64,000 nucleotides of DNA from Collimonas sp. OK607 (GTDB lineage Bacteria; Pseudomonadota; Gammaproteobacteria; Burkholderiales; Burkholderiaceae_D): the NCBI RefSeq assembly GCF_900111995.1, contig NZ_FOKF01000029.1, forward strand, positions 1 through 64,000, given 5' to 3'. The position numbers were made by a program, and so were the translations under genes. Below the pieces are notes generated by a model. The model saw only the letters and a program-made list of their open reading frames with translations, had not been told where the DNA came from and ran no database searches. Positions 45,551-54,914 of the stretch are shown in pieces. Within the stretch, counting starts at the first letter, position 1, and the number at the start of each line of letters is the position of its first letter.

Positions 45551-46600
45551 ATGAAGTCATTTATAAAAGCTGCCAAACCAGTTTTCACCAGCATCGTATT
45601 GTCGCTGGCCGCAGTCGGCATGGCGCAGGCCGCAGCCCTTACCGTGGTTAATTTCGGTGGCGCCAACGGCGCCGCGCAAAAGGTTGCCTACATCGATCCC
45701 TATGCCAAGGCTAGCGGCGACAAGATCACGGTAGTGGAATTCAATGGTGAGCTGGCCAAGGTCAAAGCAATGGTCGAAGCCAAGAAGGTAAGCTGGGACG
45801 TAGTGGAAGTGGATGCCGGTGATATCGGCCGCGCTTGCGAAGAAGGCTTGCTCGAAAAAATCGACTTCAGCAAGATCGGCAACAAGGCCGATTTCAGCCC
45901 TGCAGCCATTCACGAATGCGGCGTTGGTGCTTTTGTCTGGTCGACCGTGCTGGCCTACGATGCCGACAAACTGAAAGTCGCACCGAAGACCTGGGCCGAT
46001 TTCTGGGACGTCAAGAAATACCCCGGCAAACGCGCTATGAAGAAGGGCGCCGAGTACACGCTGGAATTCGCGCTGATGGCGGATGGCGTGGCGCCGAAAG
46101 ACGTGTACAAAATACTCGGTACAAAAGCCGGTGTCGATCGCGCCTTCAAGAAACTGGACGAACTTAAACCGAATATCCAATGGTGGGAAGCCGGTGCGCA
46201 GCCGCCGCAATTCCTGGTGGCAGGCGATGTCGTGATGTCGACCGCATTTAACGGCCGTATCGATGCCGCGCAACGGGAAGGCAAGAATCTGAAAGTCAGC
46301 TGGATCGGCAGTATCTACACACTGGATTTCTGGGTGATCCCAAAGGGCACGCCGAACAAGGCCGACGCTGAGAAATTCATCGCCTTCGCCAGCAAGCCGG
46401 ATTCGCAAAAAGCCTACGCCAGCAATATCTCTTACGGCCCGGTGAACAACAATGCACTCAAGCTGCTGGACCCGAAAGTGCTGGCTAATTTGCCGACCTC
46501 GCCGACTAACGCCAAGGATGCCTTGCAACTGAGTTTGTCGTTCTGGACCGATCACGGTGAAGAACTGGAGCAACGCTTCACTGCCTGGGCAGCCAAGTAA
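45551..46600 (+). CDS. Polyamine/GABA-type ABC transporter periplasmic binding protein (PotD/PotF-like)
   Basis: 349 residues from MKSFIKAAKP at 45551 with AAAGGAGACGTG upstream; the frame before it covers the nested inverted repeat. Signal peptide ends near AQAA. The mature protein begins 'LTVVNFGGANGAAQKVAYIDPYAKAS' and has 'VAPKTWADFWDVKKYPGKRAM', a spermidine/putrescine-binding family pattern. The gabT/gabD context suggests putrescine, GABA or another amine as cargo. Confidence 0.9.
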   Translation: MKSFIKAAKPVFTSIVLSLAAVGMAQAAALTVVNFGGANGAAQKVAYIDPYAKASGDKITVVEFNGELAKVKAMVEAKKVSWDVVEVDAGDIGRACEEGLLEKIDFSKIGNKADFSPAAIHECGVGAFVWSTVLAYDADKLKVAPKTWADFWDVKKYPGKRAMKKGAEYTLEFALMADGVAPKDVYKILGTKAGVDRAFKKLDELKPNIQWWEAGAQPPQFLVAGDVVMSTAFNGRIDAAQREGKNLKVSWIGSIYTLDFWVIPKGTPNKADAEKFIAFASKPDSQKAYASNISYGPVNNNALKLLDPKVLANLPTSPTNAKDALQLSLSFWTDHGEELEQRFTAWAAK

Positions 46601-46703
46601 AAGATTGGGTTAACCGCAAACGGTACTGTGTGTAAGTACAGCACAGCACAGCACCGCTTGCGGTAGTTCTTTGCAATTCACTATTCAGCATACCCGGAAC
46701 ACC

Positions 46704-47993
46704 ATGACTTCTATTGCATCTGCCGGCGTCGGCTCTGTCATGACGCCGCCTGCATCACCGCAGAATTCCCACCTCAAGCGCGAACTGCGCCAGGCACAAT
46801 TTCGCAAGCGCGCCGCCGCGCTGGCATTGATCGCACCGTTGGCGATTTTCCTGTTGCTGACCTTCCTGGTGCCGATCGCCATGTTGCTCAAGCGCGCCGT
46901 GGAAAACCCGGAAATCGCGACCACACTGCCGCACACCGTGGCGGCATTAAACAATTGGGATCGCAAGAGCACGCCGCCGGATGCCGCCTATGCCGGACTG
47001 GCAAGCGATCTGTTGCAAGCTAAAGAAGACAGCTCCGCCGGTTCGCTGGCGCGCCGTCTCAATTCGGAAATCTCCGGCGCCCGTTCGATCATCATGAAAA
47101 CCGCGCGTGCTTTGCCGCTGCTGGATGCAGACGGCAAGCCGCTGCCGGCCACGCAGATCAAACAGGCGTTGATCGATATCGATGAACAATGGGGTCAGCT
47201 GCCGTACTGGCAAGTGATTGCCAAGAATGGTGCGCCTTATTCGCCTTATTACCTGCTGGCGGCGCTGGATCTGAAGCAAGACGCCTTCGGCCATATCGAA
47301 AAGGCGGATCCCAGCGCCTCGGTATATCAAAAGATTTTCGGCCGCACTTTCTGGATGGGCCTGGTTGCTACGCTGGCCTGCCTGGTGCTTGGCTATCCGC
47401 TGGCGTACTGGCTGTCAACCATGTCGGAACGGCGCGCCAACCTGTTCATGATCCTGGTGCTGATTCCATTCTGGACTTCGATCCTGGTGCGGGTCGCGGC
47501 CTGGATCGTGTTGCTGCAATCGGAAGGCCTGGTTAACAAAGCCCTGATGGTGACCGGCCTTACCCAGGCGCCGCTGGAGCTGCTGTTCAACCGCATCGGC
47601 GTGTATATCGCGATGACGCACATCCTGCTGCCGTTCATGATCCTGCCTTTGTATAGCGTGATGAAGGCGATCCCGCCGACTTACCTGCGCGCGGCGGTAT
47701 CACTCGGCAGCCATCCGTTCGCCGCGTTCTGGCGCGTATATGTGCCGCAGACGTATCCGGGTATTGGCGCCGGCGCTTTGCTGGTGTTTATCCTGTCGGT
47801 CGGTTACTACATCACGCCAGCTTTGTTAGGCGGACCGAACGAACAGATGGTCAGTTATTACATCGCTTATTTCACCAATGTCACCATCAACTGGGGCATG
47901 GCTTGCGCGCTCGGTGCCTTGCTGTTTGCCGCGACGCTGGTGCTGTACGGTGTGTATCGCCGCTTCACAAAAAACGATGTGGCGATGGGGTAA
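46704..47993 (+). CDS. ABC transporter permease (PotB-like) with a large periplasmic insertion
   Basis: 429 residues from MTSIASAGVG at 46704; a TTG-initiated frame from 46671 is less likely. Membrane helix 1 (about residues 40-62) is followed by roughly 150 mostly hydrophilic residues before the usual permease core ('FGRTFWMGLVATLACLVLGYPLAYWLS'), where ordinary PotB proteins (about 280-310 residues) have a short loop. The coupling motif is 'YLRAAVSLGSHPFAAFWRVYVPQTYPG'. The insertion probably lies in the periplasm and could touch the binding protein. Confidence 0.9.
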   Translation: MTSIASAGVGSVMTPPASPQNSHLKRELRQAQFRKRAAALALIAPLAIFLLLTFLVPIAMLLKRAVENPEIATTLPHTVAALNNWDRKSTPPDAAYAGLASDLLQAKEDSSAGSLARRLNSEISGARSIIMKTARALPLLDADGKPLPATQIKQALIDIDEQWGQLPYWQVIAKNGAPYSPYYLLAALDLKQDAFGHIEKADPSASVYQKIFGRTFWMGLVATLACLVLGYPLAYWLSTMSERRANLFMILVLIPFWTSILVRVAAWIVLLQSEGLVNKALMVTGLTQAPLELLFNRIGVYIAMTHILLPFMILPLYSVMKAIPPTYLRAAVSLGSHPFAAFWRVYVPQTYPGIGAGALLVFILSVGYYITPALLGGPNEQMVSYYIAYFTNVTINWGMACALGALLFAATLVLYGVYRRFTKNDVAMG

Positions 47994-47997
47994 GAAA

Positions 47998-48837
47998 ATG
48001 AAAACGAAACTATTTCCGCAATTTCCTCCCTACGTCTCATTGACCGAACGCGTCTGGTTTTTCTTTTCACGCGGCTTCAATCTGCTGGTGCTGCTGTTCC
48101 TGCTGCTGCCGATCCTGGTCATCATTCCGCTGTCGTTCAGCGACAGTACTTTCCTGGTGTATCCGATCCACGGCTTTTCCTTGCGCTGGTATCAAAACCT
48201 GGTGCAATCTGAAGAATGGGTTAGCGCTGCCAAGAACAGTTTCATCGTGGCGCCGTTGGCTACCGTGCTGGCGACCATACTTGGCACCTTGGCGGCGGTC
48301 GGCCTGAACAAGGCGGACTTCCGCGGCAAGGGTTTGCTGATGGCGGTGCTGATTTCGCCGATGGTGGTGCCGGTAGTGGTGGTGGGTGTCGGCGTCTATC
48401 TGTTTTTTGCGCAGATCGGTTTGTCCGACAGTTATACCGGCCTGATACTGGCGCATGCAGCGTTGGGCGCACCGTTTGTGGTAACCACAGTGCTGGCGAC
48501 GCTGCAGGGATTCAACCAGAACCTGGTGCGTGCCAGCCTTAGCCTGGGCGCCAATCCGCTCTCTACTTTCTTCCGGATTACCTTGCCGGTGATTGCACCG
48601 GGTTTGATCTCCGGCGCGTTATTCGCCTTCGCCACCTCGTTCGACGACGTAGTGGTAACCTTGTTTGTAGCCGGTCCCGGACAAGCTACTTTGCCGCGTC
48701 AGATGTTTACCGGCATCAAGGAAAACATCAGCCCGACGATTGCTGCGCTGGCCACCATCCTGATCGTGTTTTCCACCTGCCTGCTGCTGGTGCTGGAATG
48801 GATACGAGGACGCAACAAGGCGCTCGCCAAATTCTAA
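47998..48837 (+). CDS. ABC transporter permease (PotC-like)
   Basis: 279 residues from the ATG at 47998, four bases after the previous stop. Six hydrophobic segments are seen; the coupling motif is 'NLVRASLSLGANPLSTFFRITLPVIAPG'. It completes the four-component transporter (ATPase, binding protein, two permeases). Confidence 0.92.
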   Translation: MKTKLFPQFPPYVSLTERVWFFFSRGFNLLVLLFLLLPILVIIPLSFSDSTFLVYPIHGFSLRWYQNLVQSEEWVSAAKNSFIVAPLATVLATILGTLAAVGLNKADFRGKGLLMAVLISPMVVPVVVVGVGVYLFFAQIGLSDSYTGLILAHAALGAPFVVTTVLATLQGFNQNLVRASLSLGANPLSTFFRITLPVIAPGLISGALFAFATSFDDVVVTLFVAGPGQATLPRQMFTGIKENISPTIAALATILIVFSTCLLLVLEWIRGRNKALAKF

Positions 48838-48930
48838 AGTAGCACAGCACAAGCTACTACTTTCTACTGTTTTCGGCGCGCATATCTTCGCTTGATATGC
48901 GTGTCTTCAACGTTCACAGGAGTTATCCAC

Positions 48931-50385
48931 ATGATGCAATTAAAAGATCCTTCATTGTTCCGTCAGCAAGCCTACATCAATGGCGAATGGTGCAACGCCG
49001 ATAAAGGTGGCAGCCATGCCGTGACCAATCCTGCTACCGGCGAAACCATAGGCAGCGTGCCGCTGATGGGCGCCGCCGAGACCAAGCGCGCGATTGCCGC
49101 CGCCAACGACGCCTGGCGCCAATGGCGCCGCAAAACCGCCAAGGAACGCAGCATCATCCTGCGCAAATGGAATGACCTGATGCTGGCCAATCTTGACGAT
49201 CTGGCGCTGATCATGACTGTCGAGCAGGGCAAGCCGCTGGCCGAAGCCAAGGGTGAAATCGCTTACGCTGCTTCGTTCATCGAATGGTTTGCGGAAGAGG
49301 GCAAGCGCGCCGGCGGCGATACCATTCCATCGCCGTCGCCGAGTTCGCGCATCGTGGTGGTGAAAGAGCCGATCGGGGTTTGCGCGGCGATCACGCCGTG
49401 GAATTTTCCGGCGGCGATGATCACCCGCAAGGCCGGCCCGGCGCTGGCCGCAGGCTGCACCATGGTGCTCAAGCCGGCTGAGTCGACGCCATTCTCGGCA
49501 CTCGCCCTGGCGGTGCTGGCCGAGCGCGCTGGCATACCCGCTGGCGTGTTCAGCGTGGTGACCGGCTCCGCCCGCGAAATCGGCGCGGAAATGACCAGCA
49601 ACCCTATCGTGCGCAAGCTGACCTTTACCGGCTCCACCGGTGTCGGCAAGCTGTTGATGGAACAATGCGCAGCCACCATCAAGAAACTGTCGCTGGAACT
49701 GGGTGGCAACGCACCGTTCATCGTGTTCGACGATGCCGATCTGGATGCAGCCGTGGAAGGTGCAATGGCTTCCAAATATCGCAATGCCGGGCAAACCTGC
49801 GTATGCGCCAACCGCCTGTATGTGCAAGATGGCATCTATGACGCTTTCGCCGAAAAGCTGGTGGCCGCGGTGGCCAGGCTGAAGGTCGGCAACGGTCAGC
49901 AAGAGGGAGTCACCCAAGGCCCGCTGATCGACCAGAAGGCGGTCGCCAAGGTTGAAGAGCATATCGCCGATGCGGTGGCGAAAGGCGCGCGCATCCTGGC
50001 CGGCGGCAAGCGCCATGCGCTGGGCCAGAGTTTCTTCGAACCGACCGTGCTGGCCGATGTGACTTCCGACATGATCGTTGCACGCGAAGAGACCTTTGGT
50101 CCGATGGCGCCCCTGTTCCGCTTCAAGACCGACGAAGAAGTGCTGGCGCTGGCCAACGACACCGAATTCGGTCTCGCCAGTTATTTCTACTCACGCGATA
50201 TCGGCCGTATCTGGCGTGTGGCCGAAGGCCTGGAAAGCGGCATGGTCGGCATCAACACCGGTTTGATTTCGAATGAGGTCGCGCCGTTCGGGGGCGTTAA
50301 GCAATCCGGGTTGGGGCGCGAAGGTTCGAAGTACGGCATTGAGGATTATCAAGTCATTAAATATCTATGCATGGGCGGGATTTGA
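48931..50385 (+). CDS. gabD: NAD(P)-dependent succinate-semialdehyde dehydrogenase
   Basis: 484 residues from the ATG at 48931 (AGGAG eight bases upstream). ALDH motifs: 'ITPWNFPAAMITRKAGPALAAGCTMVLKPAESTPFSALALA', catalytic Glu in 'LSLELGGNAPFIVFDDADLD', catalytic Cys in 'NAGQTCVCANR'. The GabD-type C-terminus 'GLISNEVAPFGGVKQSGLGREGSKYGIEDY' is clear. It oxidises the GabT product to succinate for the TCA cycle. It closes the cluster and is followed by a terminator. Confidence 0.94.
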   Translation: MMQLKDPSLFRQQAYINGEWCNADKGGSHAVTNPATGETIGSVPLMGAAETKRAIAAANDAWRQWRRKTAKERSIILRKWNDLMLANLDDLALIMTVEQGKPLAEAKGEIAYAASFIEWFAEEGKRAGGDTIPSPSPSSRIVVVKEPIGVCAAITPWNFPAAMITRKAGPALAAGCTMVLKPAESTPFSALALAVLAERAGIPAGVFSVVTGSAREIGAEMTSNPIVRKLTFTGSTGVGKLLMEQCAATIKKLSLELGGNAPFIVFDDADLDAAVEGAMASKYRNAGQTCVCANRLYVQDGIYDAFAEKLVAAVARLKVGNGQQEGVTQGPLIDQKAVAKVEEHIADAVAKGARILAGGKRHALGQSFFEPTVLADVTSDMIVAREETFGPMAPLFRFKTDEEVLALANDTEFGLASYFYSRDIGRIWRVAEGLESGMVGINTGLISNEVAPFGGVKQSGLGREGSKYGIEDYQVIKYLCMGGI

Positions 50386-50451
50386 GATCGACCGATCGCC
50401 AATCTTGCTGTGATTGATACAGCAGCAACGATTTCTAAACTATTCATCTGC

Positions 50452-50484
50452 CTCGCCTGTCTTTAAAAGCAGGCGAGTTTTTTT
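50452..50484 (+). terminator. Rho-independent terminator of the gab/pot cluster
   Basis: CTCGCCTG and CAGGCGAG pair around a ten-base loop and are followed by seven Ts (50478-50484), 66 bases after the gabD stop. Confidence 0.9.
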
Positions 50485-50627
50485 GCATCTATGCATTTTT
50501 TGCCAAAGTAACATATCGTTACTGAAATTACACCGCGTAAAGGCATGCAAGGTTTGCTTGCCGGTTTAATAGATTTTGTTATTTCATCATCGCATGACGT
50601 CCCTTTCCTGGAAACGGCGGAAACAAA

Positions 50628-52421
50628 ATGGACTGGCATCATCAACTGCTCGACAGTGTCATCTGGCTTTGCAAGGCATTCGCTATCAGCATGGTGGCAA
50701 TCGCCTGTATTACGGCCCTGCTTGGCAAATTCACCTATTGGGGACAACAGTTCTTACGGGTAACCTGGGTCTGGTTTTCACCGGTCCGCAACTGGCGACC
50801 GCTGGGGATACTCTCGTTGCTGATCCTGATGACCTTGTTCGCGGTGCGCATGGATATCTTGTTCACGTTCTGGAGCAACGGCATGTACACCTCGCTGCAG
50901 AACTTCAATGCTGCTGCGTTCTGGTCGCTGATGGCGGTGTTCGGTATCCTTGCGAGCGTTCATGTAGTGCGCGGACTGGTGAATTTTTACATCAGCCAGG
51001 CGTTCCAGATTCATTGGCGTGTCTGGCTGACAGAGAACCTGATGGCGCGCTGGCTGGACCAGCAGGCTTACTACCGCAGCCAGCATCTGCCCGGCAGAAC
51101 CGATAATCCGGATCAGCGTATCCAGCAGGATATCTCCGGTTTTGTCAGCAGCTCGCTCACGCTATTCCTAGGGCTCATCAGCTCTGCGGTTTCACTGTTT
51201 TCGTTCACGCTGATCCTGTGGAGCTTGTCCGGCACGCTCACCCTGTTTGGCGCGGAAATTCCACGGGCAATGATTTTTCTGGTCTATGCGTATGTACTGG
51301 TTGCCACGGTGTTTGCAGTGAAACTCGGGCGCCCGCTGATCAAGTTGAATTTTCTGAGCGAAAAGCTGAACGCCGATTTTCGTTATGCCTTGATACGTTT
51401 GCGCGAGTACGGAGAGAATATTGCTTTCTTCCGAGGCGAAGCGGTGGAGCATCGGACCTTGCTCAAGCGCTTCTCGCATGTCATCGAGAATACCTGGGCG
51501 ATTGTCTTTCGATCACTGAAATTCCAGGGCTTCAACCTGGGGATTAACCAGTTGGCCGTCGTGTTTCCGGTAGTGGTGCAGGCGCCGCGCTTCTTCAGCA
51601 AGCAGATCACGCTGGGTGATCTGATGCAGGCCTCGCAGGCTTTTGGACAGGTTCAGGATGCCTTGTCCTTCTTCCGAACCTCATATGACGAATTCGCCAG
51701 TTATCGCGCCATCGTCAACCGCCTGACCGGTTTCCTGGATACAGTCGATGCCGCCGATCAACTCACCATGCCGCAGATTGCACATCAGGGACAAAATTTT
51801 GCGGTCGAAGCGCTAACTGTCAAAAGTCCGGGCGGCGCGATATTAACTGCAAATCTGAACTTGGCTTTGGCGCCCGGCGCCGCATTGCTGGTGCGCGGCC
51901 CTTCCGGTGTCGGTAAAACCACGCTGTTACGCGCGATAGCGGGATTGTGGCCGTATGCCGACGGCAAGATCGTCTATCCGGCTGGACAGCAATGCCTGTT
52001 CTTGCCGCAGAAGCCTTACCTGCCACTGGGGACTCTGCGATCGGCCCTGTATTACCCCTCGGCCGAGCCGGCCCAACCGGACGACAGCGCGGTTCGCGCG
52101 ATATTGGAACAGATACAACTCGGACATCTGACGGTACAGCTGGATACGGAGAGTGAATGGAGCAACATCCTGTCGCTCGGCGAACAACAGCGGTTGGCGT
52201 TGGGGCGCGTGCTGTTGCACCGACCGCAACTGGTCTTCCTCGACGAAGCCAGTTCTGCCATGGACGAAGGCCTGGAGCATGCAATGTACAGTTTGCTACG
52301 CAAGCAACTGCCGGATGTGATCCTGATCAGTGTCGGCCATCGCAGCAGCCTGGCGGCATTCCACAGCAGCGAACTGATATTGCAGCATGGCGGGAAATGG
52401 ATCCTGAGTAATTTGCCATGA
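50628..52421 (+). CDS. SbmA/BacA-like ABC transporter, membrane and ATPase domains fused (YddA type)
   Basis: 597 residues. The N-terminal half has about six hydrophobic segments and the SbmA/BacA-type block 'FQIHWRVWLTENLMARWLDQQAYYR', 'TDNPDQRIQQDISGF'. The C-terminal half is an ABC ATPase: Walker A 'GPSGVGKTTLLRAIAGLWP', signature 'LSLGEQQRLALGRVLL' (one change from LSGGE), Walker B 'LVFLDEASSAMD'. YddA-type transporters are poorly characterised; relatives move peptides, cobalamin or very-long-chain fatty acids. Stand-alone gene. Confidence 0.88.
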   Translation: MDWHHQLLDSVIWLCKAFAISMVAIACITALLGKFTYWGQQFLRVTWVWFSPVRNWRPLGILSLLILMTLFAVRMDILFTFWSNGMYTSLQNFNAAAFWSLMAVFGILASVHVVRGLVNFYISQAFQIHWRVWLTENLMARWLDQQAYYRSQHLPGRTDNPDQRIQQDISGFVSSSLTLFLGLISSAVSLFSFTLILWSLSGTLTLFGAEIPRAMIFLVYAYVLVATVFAVKLGRPLIKLNFLSEKLNADFRYALIRLREYGENIAFFRGEAVEHRTLLKRFSHVIENTWAIVFRSLKFQGFNLGINQLAVVFPVVVQAPRFFSKQITLGDLMQASQAFGQVQDALSFFRTSYDEFASYRAIVNRLTGFLDTVDAADQLTMPQIAHQGQNFAVEALTVKSPGGAILTANLNLALAPGAALLVRGPSGVGKTTLLRAIAGLWPYADGKIVYPAGQQCLFLPQKPYLPLGTLRSALYYPSAEPAQPDDSAVRAILEQIQLGHLTVQLDTESEWSNILSLGEQQRLALGRVLLHRPQLVFLDEASSAMDEGLEHAMYSLLRKQLPDVILISVGHRSSLAAFHSSELILQHGGKWILSNLP

Positions 52422-52622
52422 ACAGCTGATTGTTACTCGTTGGCTATATCGCAAAAATCCAACACTTTCCTCATCGGCGCGCCTATTTCATGTGTGAAAT
52501 CTGGTAGCGCTACCACAAATAAATCGCCGTTGATATAATGTTGCTTCGCACCATCTCCCCCGGTGCGCGCCTCCGACCGCCACGCAGCTTATTCCCGGCG
52601 GTTCCATTTCCGGACGATCATC

Positions 52623-53795
52623 ATGCTGTCTTTGCCCCTATTTGCCCTTGCTGTTGCCGCTTTCGGTATCGGTACGACGGAGTTCGTCATCATGGGTTTG
52701 CTGCCTGATGTCGCGCGTGACCTGGGGGTGACAATCCCGGCGGCCGGGATGCTGGTGACCGGTTACGCATTGGGCGTGACAATCGGCGCGCCGATCGTGG
52801 CGATTGCCACCGCCAACATGCCGCGGCGGACGGCGCTGCTAAGCTTGATGGGCTTGTTTATTATCGGCAATGTCTTGTGCGCCTTGTCGCCCAATTACAC
52901 CGTGTTGATGCTGGCACGGGTGGTGACAGCGTTTTGCCATGGTGCGTTCTTCGGTATCGGCTCGGTAGTGGCGGCTGGACTGGTGGCGCCGAACCGGCGT
53001 GCGCAGGCGATCGCCCTGATGTTCGCCGGCCTGACCCTGGCCAATGTGCTCGGCGTGCCGTTCGGCACGGCTCTCGGGCAACAACTGGGCTGGCGCTCGA
53101 CGTTCTGGGCAGTGACGGTGATCGGCGTACTGGCGGCAATTGCGCTGGCGCTCTGGCTGCCGAAAAAAATCGAGATGCAAAAGACCAGCCTGCTGCAGGA
53201 ATTTGCGGTGCTCAAGGACAAGCAGGTACTGATGGTGCTGGGGATCAGCGCGCTGGCTTCGGCCAGCTTGTTTTCGGTATTCACTTACATCACGCCGATC
53301 CTGGAAGATGTCACCGGGCTGACACCGCATGCCGTGACGTTGGTGCTGCTGGTATTCGGCCTTGGCTTGACGGTGGGCAGCGCACTCGGCGGCAAACTGG
53401 CCGACTGGCGCCTGATGCCGTCGCTGATCAGCTTCCTGGTGGCGCTGGCAGTAATCCTGACTATATTTACCCTGACCATGCGTACGCCGTTGCCGGCAGT
53501 AATCACGATATTTATCTGGGGCGTGCTGGCCTTCGCGATCGTGCCGCCGTTGCAGGTGCTGGTAGTGGAACGCGCCAGCGCTGCACCGAACCTGGCTTCG
53601 ACCTTGAACCAGGGCGCCTTTAATCTCGGCAATGCAGGCGGCGCCTGGTTTGGCGGCATGGCCATCGGCGCCGGCTTCCAGTTGACTACTTTGCCTTATG
53701 TCGGCGTAGTGGTGGTGGTGTTGGCGTTGGGCCTGACTTTATGGTCGGCCGCCATTGAGCGCAATGATGGCTTGGCGATGACGCCGAGCGAGTAG
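52623..53795 (+). CDS. MFS transporter, AraJ/DHA1 type
   Basis: 390 residues from MLSLPLFALAVAAFGIGTTEF at 52623; the frame before it is not membrane-like. Twelve hydrophobic segments. 'GTTEFVIMGLLPDVARDLGV' and 'ADWRLMPSLISF' are typical of the AraJ/YdhP subgroup, which exports sugars, arabinose-like compounds or drugs; cargo unknown. It converges on the PhyH gene with a 36-base gap holding a weak GGGCG/CGCCC hairpin. Confidence 0.88.
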   Translation: MLSLPLFALAVAAFGIGTTEFVIMGLLPDVARDLGVTIPAAGMLVTGYALGVTIGAPIVAIATANMPRRTALLSLMGLFIIGNVLCALSPNYTVLMLARVVTAFCHGAFFGIGSVVAAGLVAPNRRAQAIALMFAGLTLANVLGVPFGTALGQQLGWRSTFWAVTVIGVLAAIALALWLPKKIEMQKTSLLQEFAVLKDKQVLMVLGISALASASLFSVFTYITPILEDVTGLTPHAVTLVLLVFGLGLTVGSALGGKLADWRLMPSLISFLVALAVILTIFTLTMRTPLPAVITIFIWGVLAFAIVPPLQVLVVERASAAPNLASTLNQGAFNLGNAGGAWFGGMAIGAGFQLTTLPYVGVVVVVLALGLTLWSAAIERNDGLAMTPSE

Positions 53796-53831
53796 GGCGA
53801 TCGCGCCCATACTCAATTTTTTCCAACGCTT

Positions 53832-54788
53832 TTACCAACTTCTTTTGCCCAGGATCTTCTCGCCCAGTTCGCTCAACTGCGCGAGGGGATAACGGGTTTT
53901 TTCCCATTCGCGCGGGTCGCCGGGGAAGGCATAACCATCCGGCGGCGTGCGCTGCTCCCAACTCTTCACCCGCCAATCCCGCAATTCCGCCTGTTCTTCA
54001 CGTGCTGGCGTAAACGCGATGTACTGCGCCAGCCGGACCTTGTCGTCGGACGTGTTGGGACGGATGCCGTGCGCCAGCACGCTGTTGAATATCAGCAGGT
54101 CGCCAGCTCGCATCGGTATGAACTTTGCCTGCCACGGTAGCGCTTCCACATCGGGACGCAACGGATTGCGATCCTGGGGCGCGTTCTTGCGCCATTCGGC
54201 GAAGTGCTGGAACAGTTCGGGGATGCATTGAAAACCGCCACCTTCCGGCGTCGTATCCGATAACGCCAGCACGCCCTGGACATTCACCGGCAGCGGCTCC
54301 AGCGAGGTGTCGGCATCCCAATGGATAAAGCCGCCGAAACGCCTCGCGCCCTGGTTCGGCGTATTCAGGTTGGCGCGGTCTATGGTTACCCACAGGTCTT
54401 CGCGATCCCAGATGTCGACGAAAGCGTCTACTACGCGCGGCGTCTGGCGGTTGTCCCAGAAGGTCTGGTGATGATAGGCCTCGACCATGCCGGAACCGTT
54501 CAACTCTTTCATTTCATGGTCGCGCAACTGCGCGCGATTCCAGGTTTCAGGTGCATTGGGATCCAATTCCTGGAACTCCCACAGGAAGTCGACGGTGCGT
54601 TGCACTTGTTCGGCGCTTACGGCGTTCCTGACGATCACATAACCATAGGTTTGCCAGTGATAGAAGTCAGCTGCAGTCAGTACGCGCAGCGGTAAGGTTT
54701 TTTGTATGTCGCGCAGTTGCGCCTGTTCGGGATAAAGCACGGACGGGTTGCTGAGACGCTGCGTGGCGGCTACGTAAGGCTGGTTCAT
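53832..54788 (-). CDS. Phytanoyl-CoA dioxygenase (PhyH) family oxygenase
   Basis: 318 residues. An Fe(II)/2-oxoglutarate oxygenase fold: the metal-binding H-x-D is in 'GFIHWDADTSLEP', the distal His in 'SVLAHGIRPNTSDDKVR', and the following Arg would hold 2-oxoglutarate. Bacterial members hydroxylate varied small molecules (ectoine, siderophore or lipid intermediates). The divergent AraC-type gene is probably its regulator. Substrate unknown. Confidence 0.87.
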   Translation of the reverse strand: MNQPYVAATQRLSNPSVLYPEQAQLRDIQKTLPLRVLTAADFYHWQTYGYVIVRNAVSAEQVQRTVDFLWEFQELDPNAPETWNRAQLRDHEMKELNGSGMVEAYHHQTFWDNRQTPRVVDAFVDIWDREDLWVTIDRANLNTPNQGARRFGGFIHWDADTSLEPLPVNVQGVLALSDTTPEGGGFQCIPELFQHFAEWRKNAPQDRNPLRPDVEALPWQAKFIPMRAGDLLIFNSVLAHGIRPNTSDDKVRLAQYIAFTPAREEQAELRDWRVKSWEQRTPPDGYAFPGDPREWEKTRYPLAQLSELGEKILGKRSW

Positions 54789-54914
54789 GGAAATCTCCGC
54801 GTTGGTTTTATGGGATGGGGCAGTTAGATTCTGGGCCCGCAGTCCTCATCAGATTTCGCCGCAACTGCCGCTTATTGATACTATTCTGATATAGTTACTC
54901 ACTGAAAGGTCAGA

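Noticed and set aside
48923-48931. Perfect TTATCCACA just before gabD
   Set aside because: A single isolated match overlapping the ribosome-binding region; no neighbouring boxes, so most likely chance.
53795-53808. GGGCG-ATCG-CGCCC hairpin between MFS and PhyH genes considered as a terminator
   Set aside because: Short stem, and the T-stretch begins ten bases after it; too weak to list as a feature.
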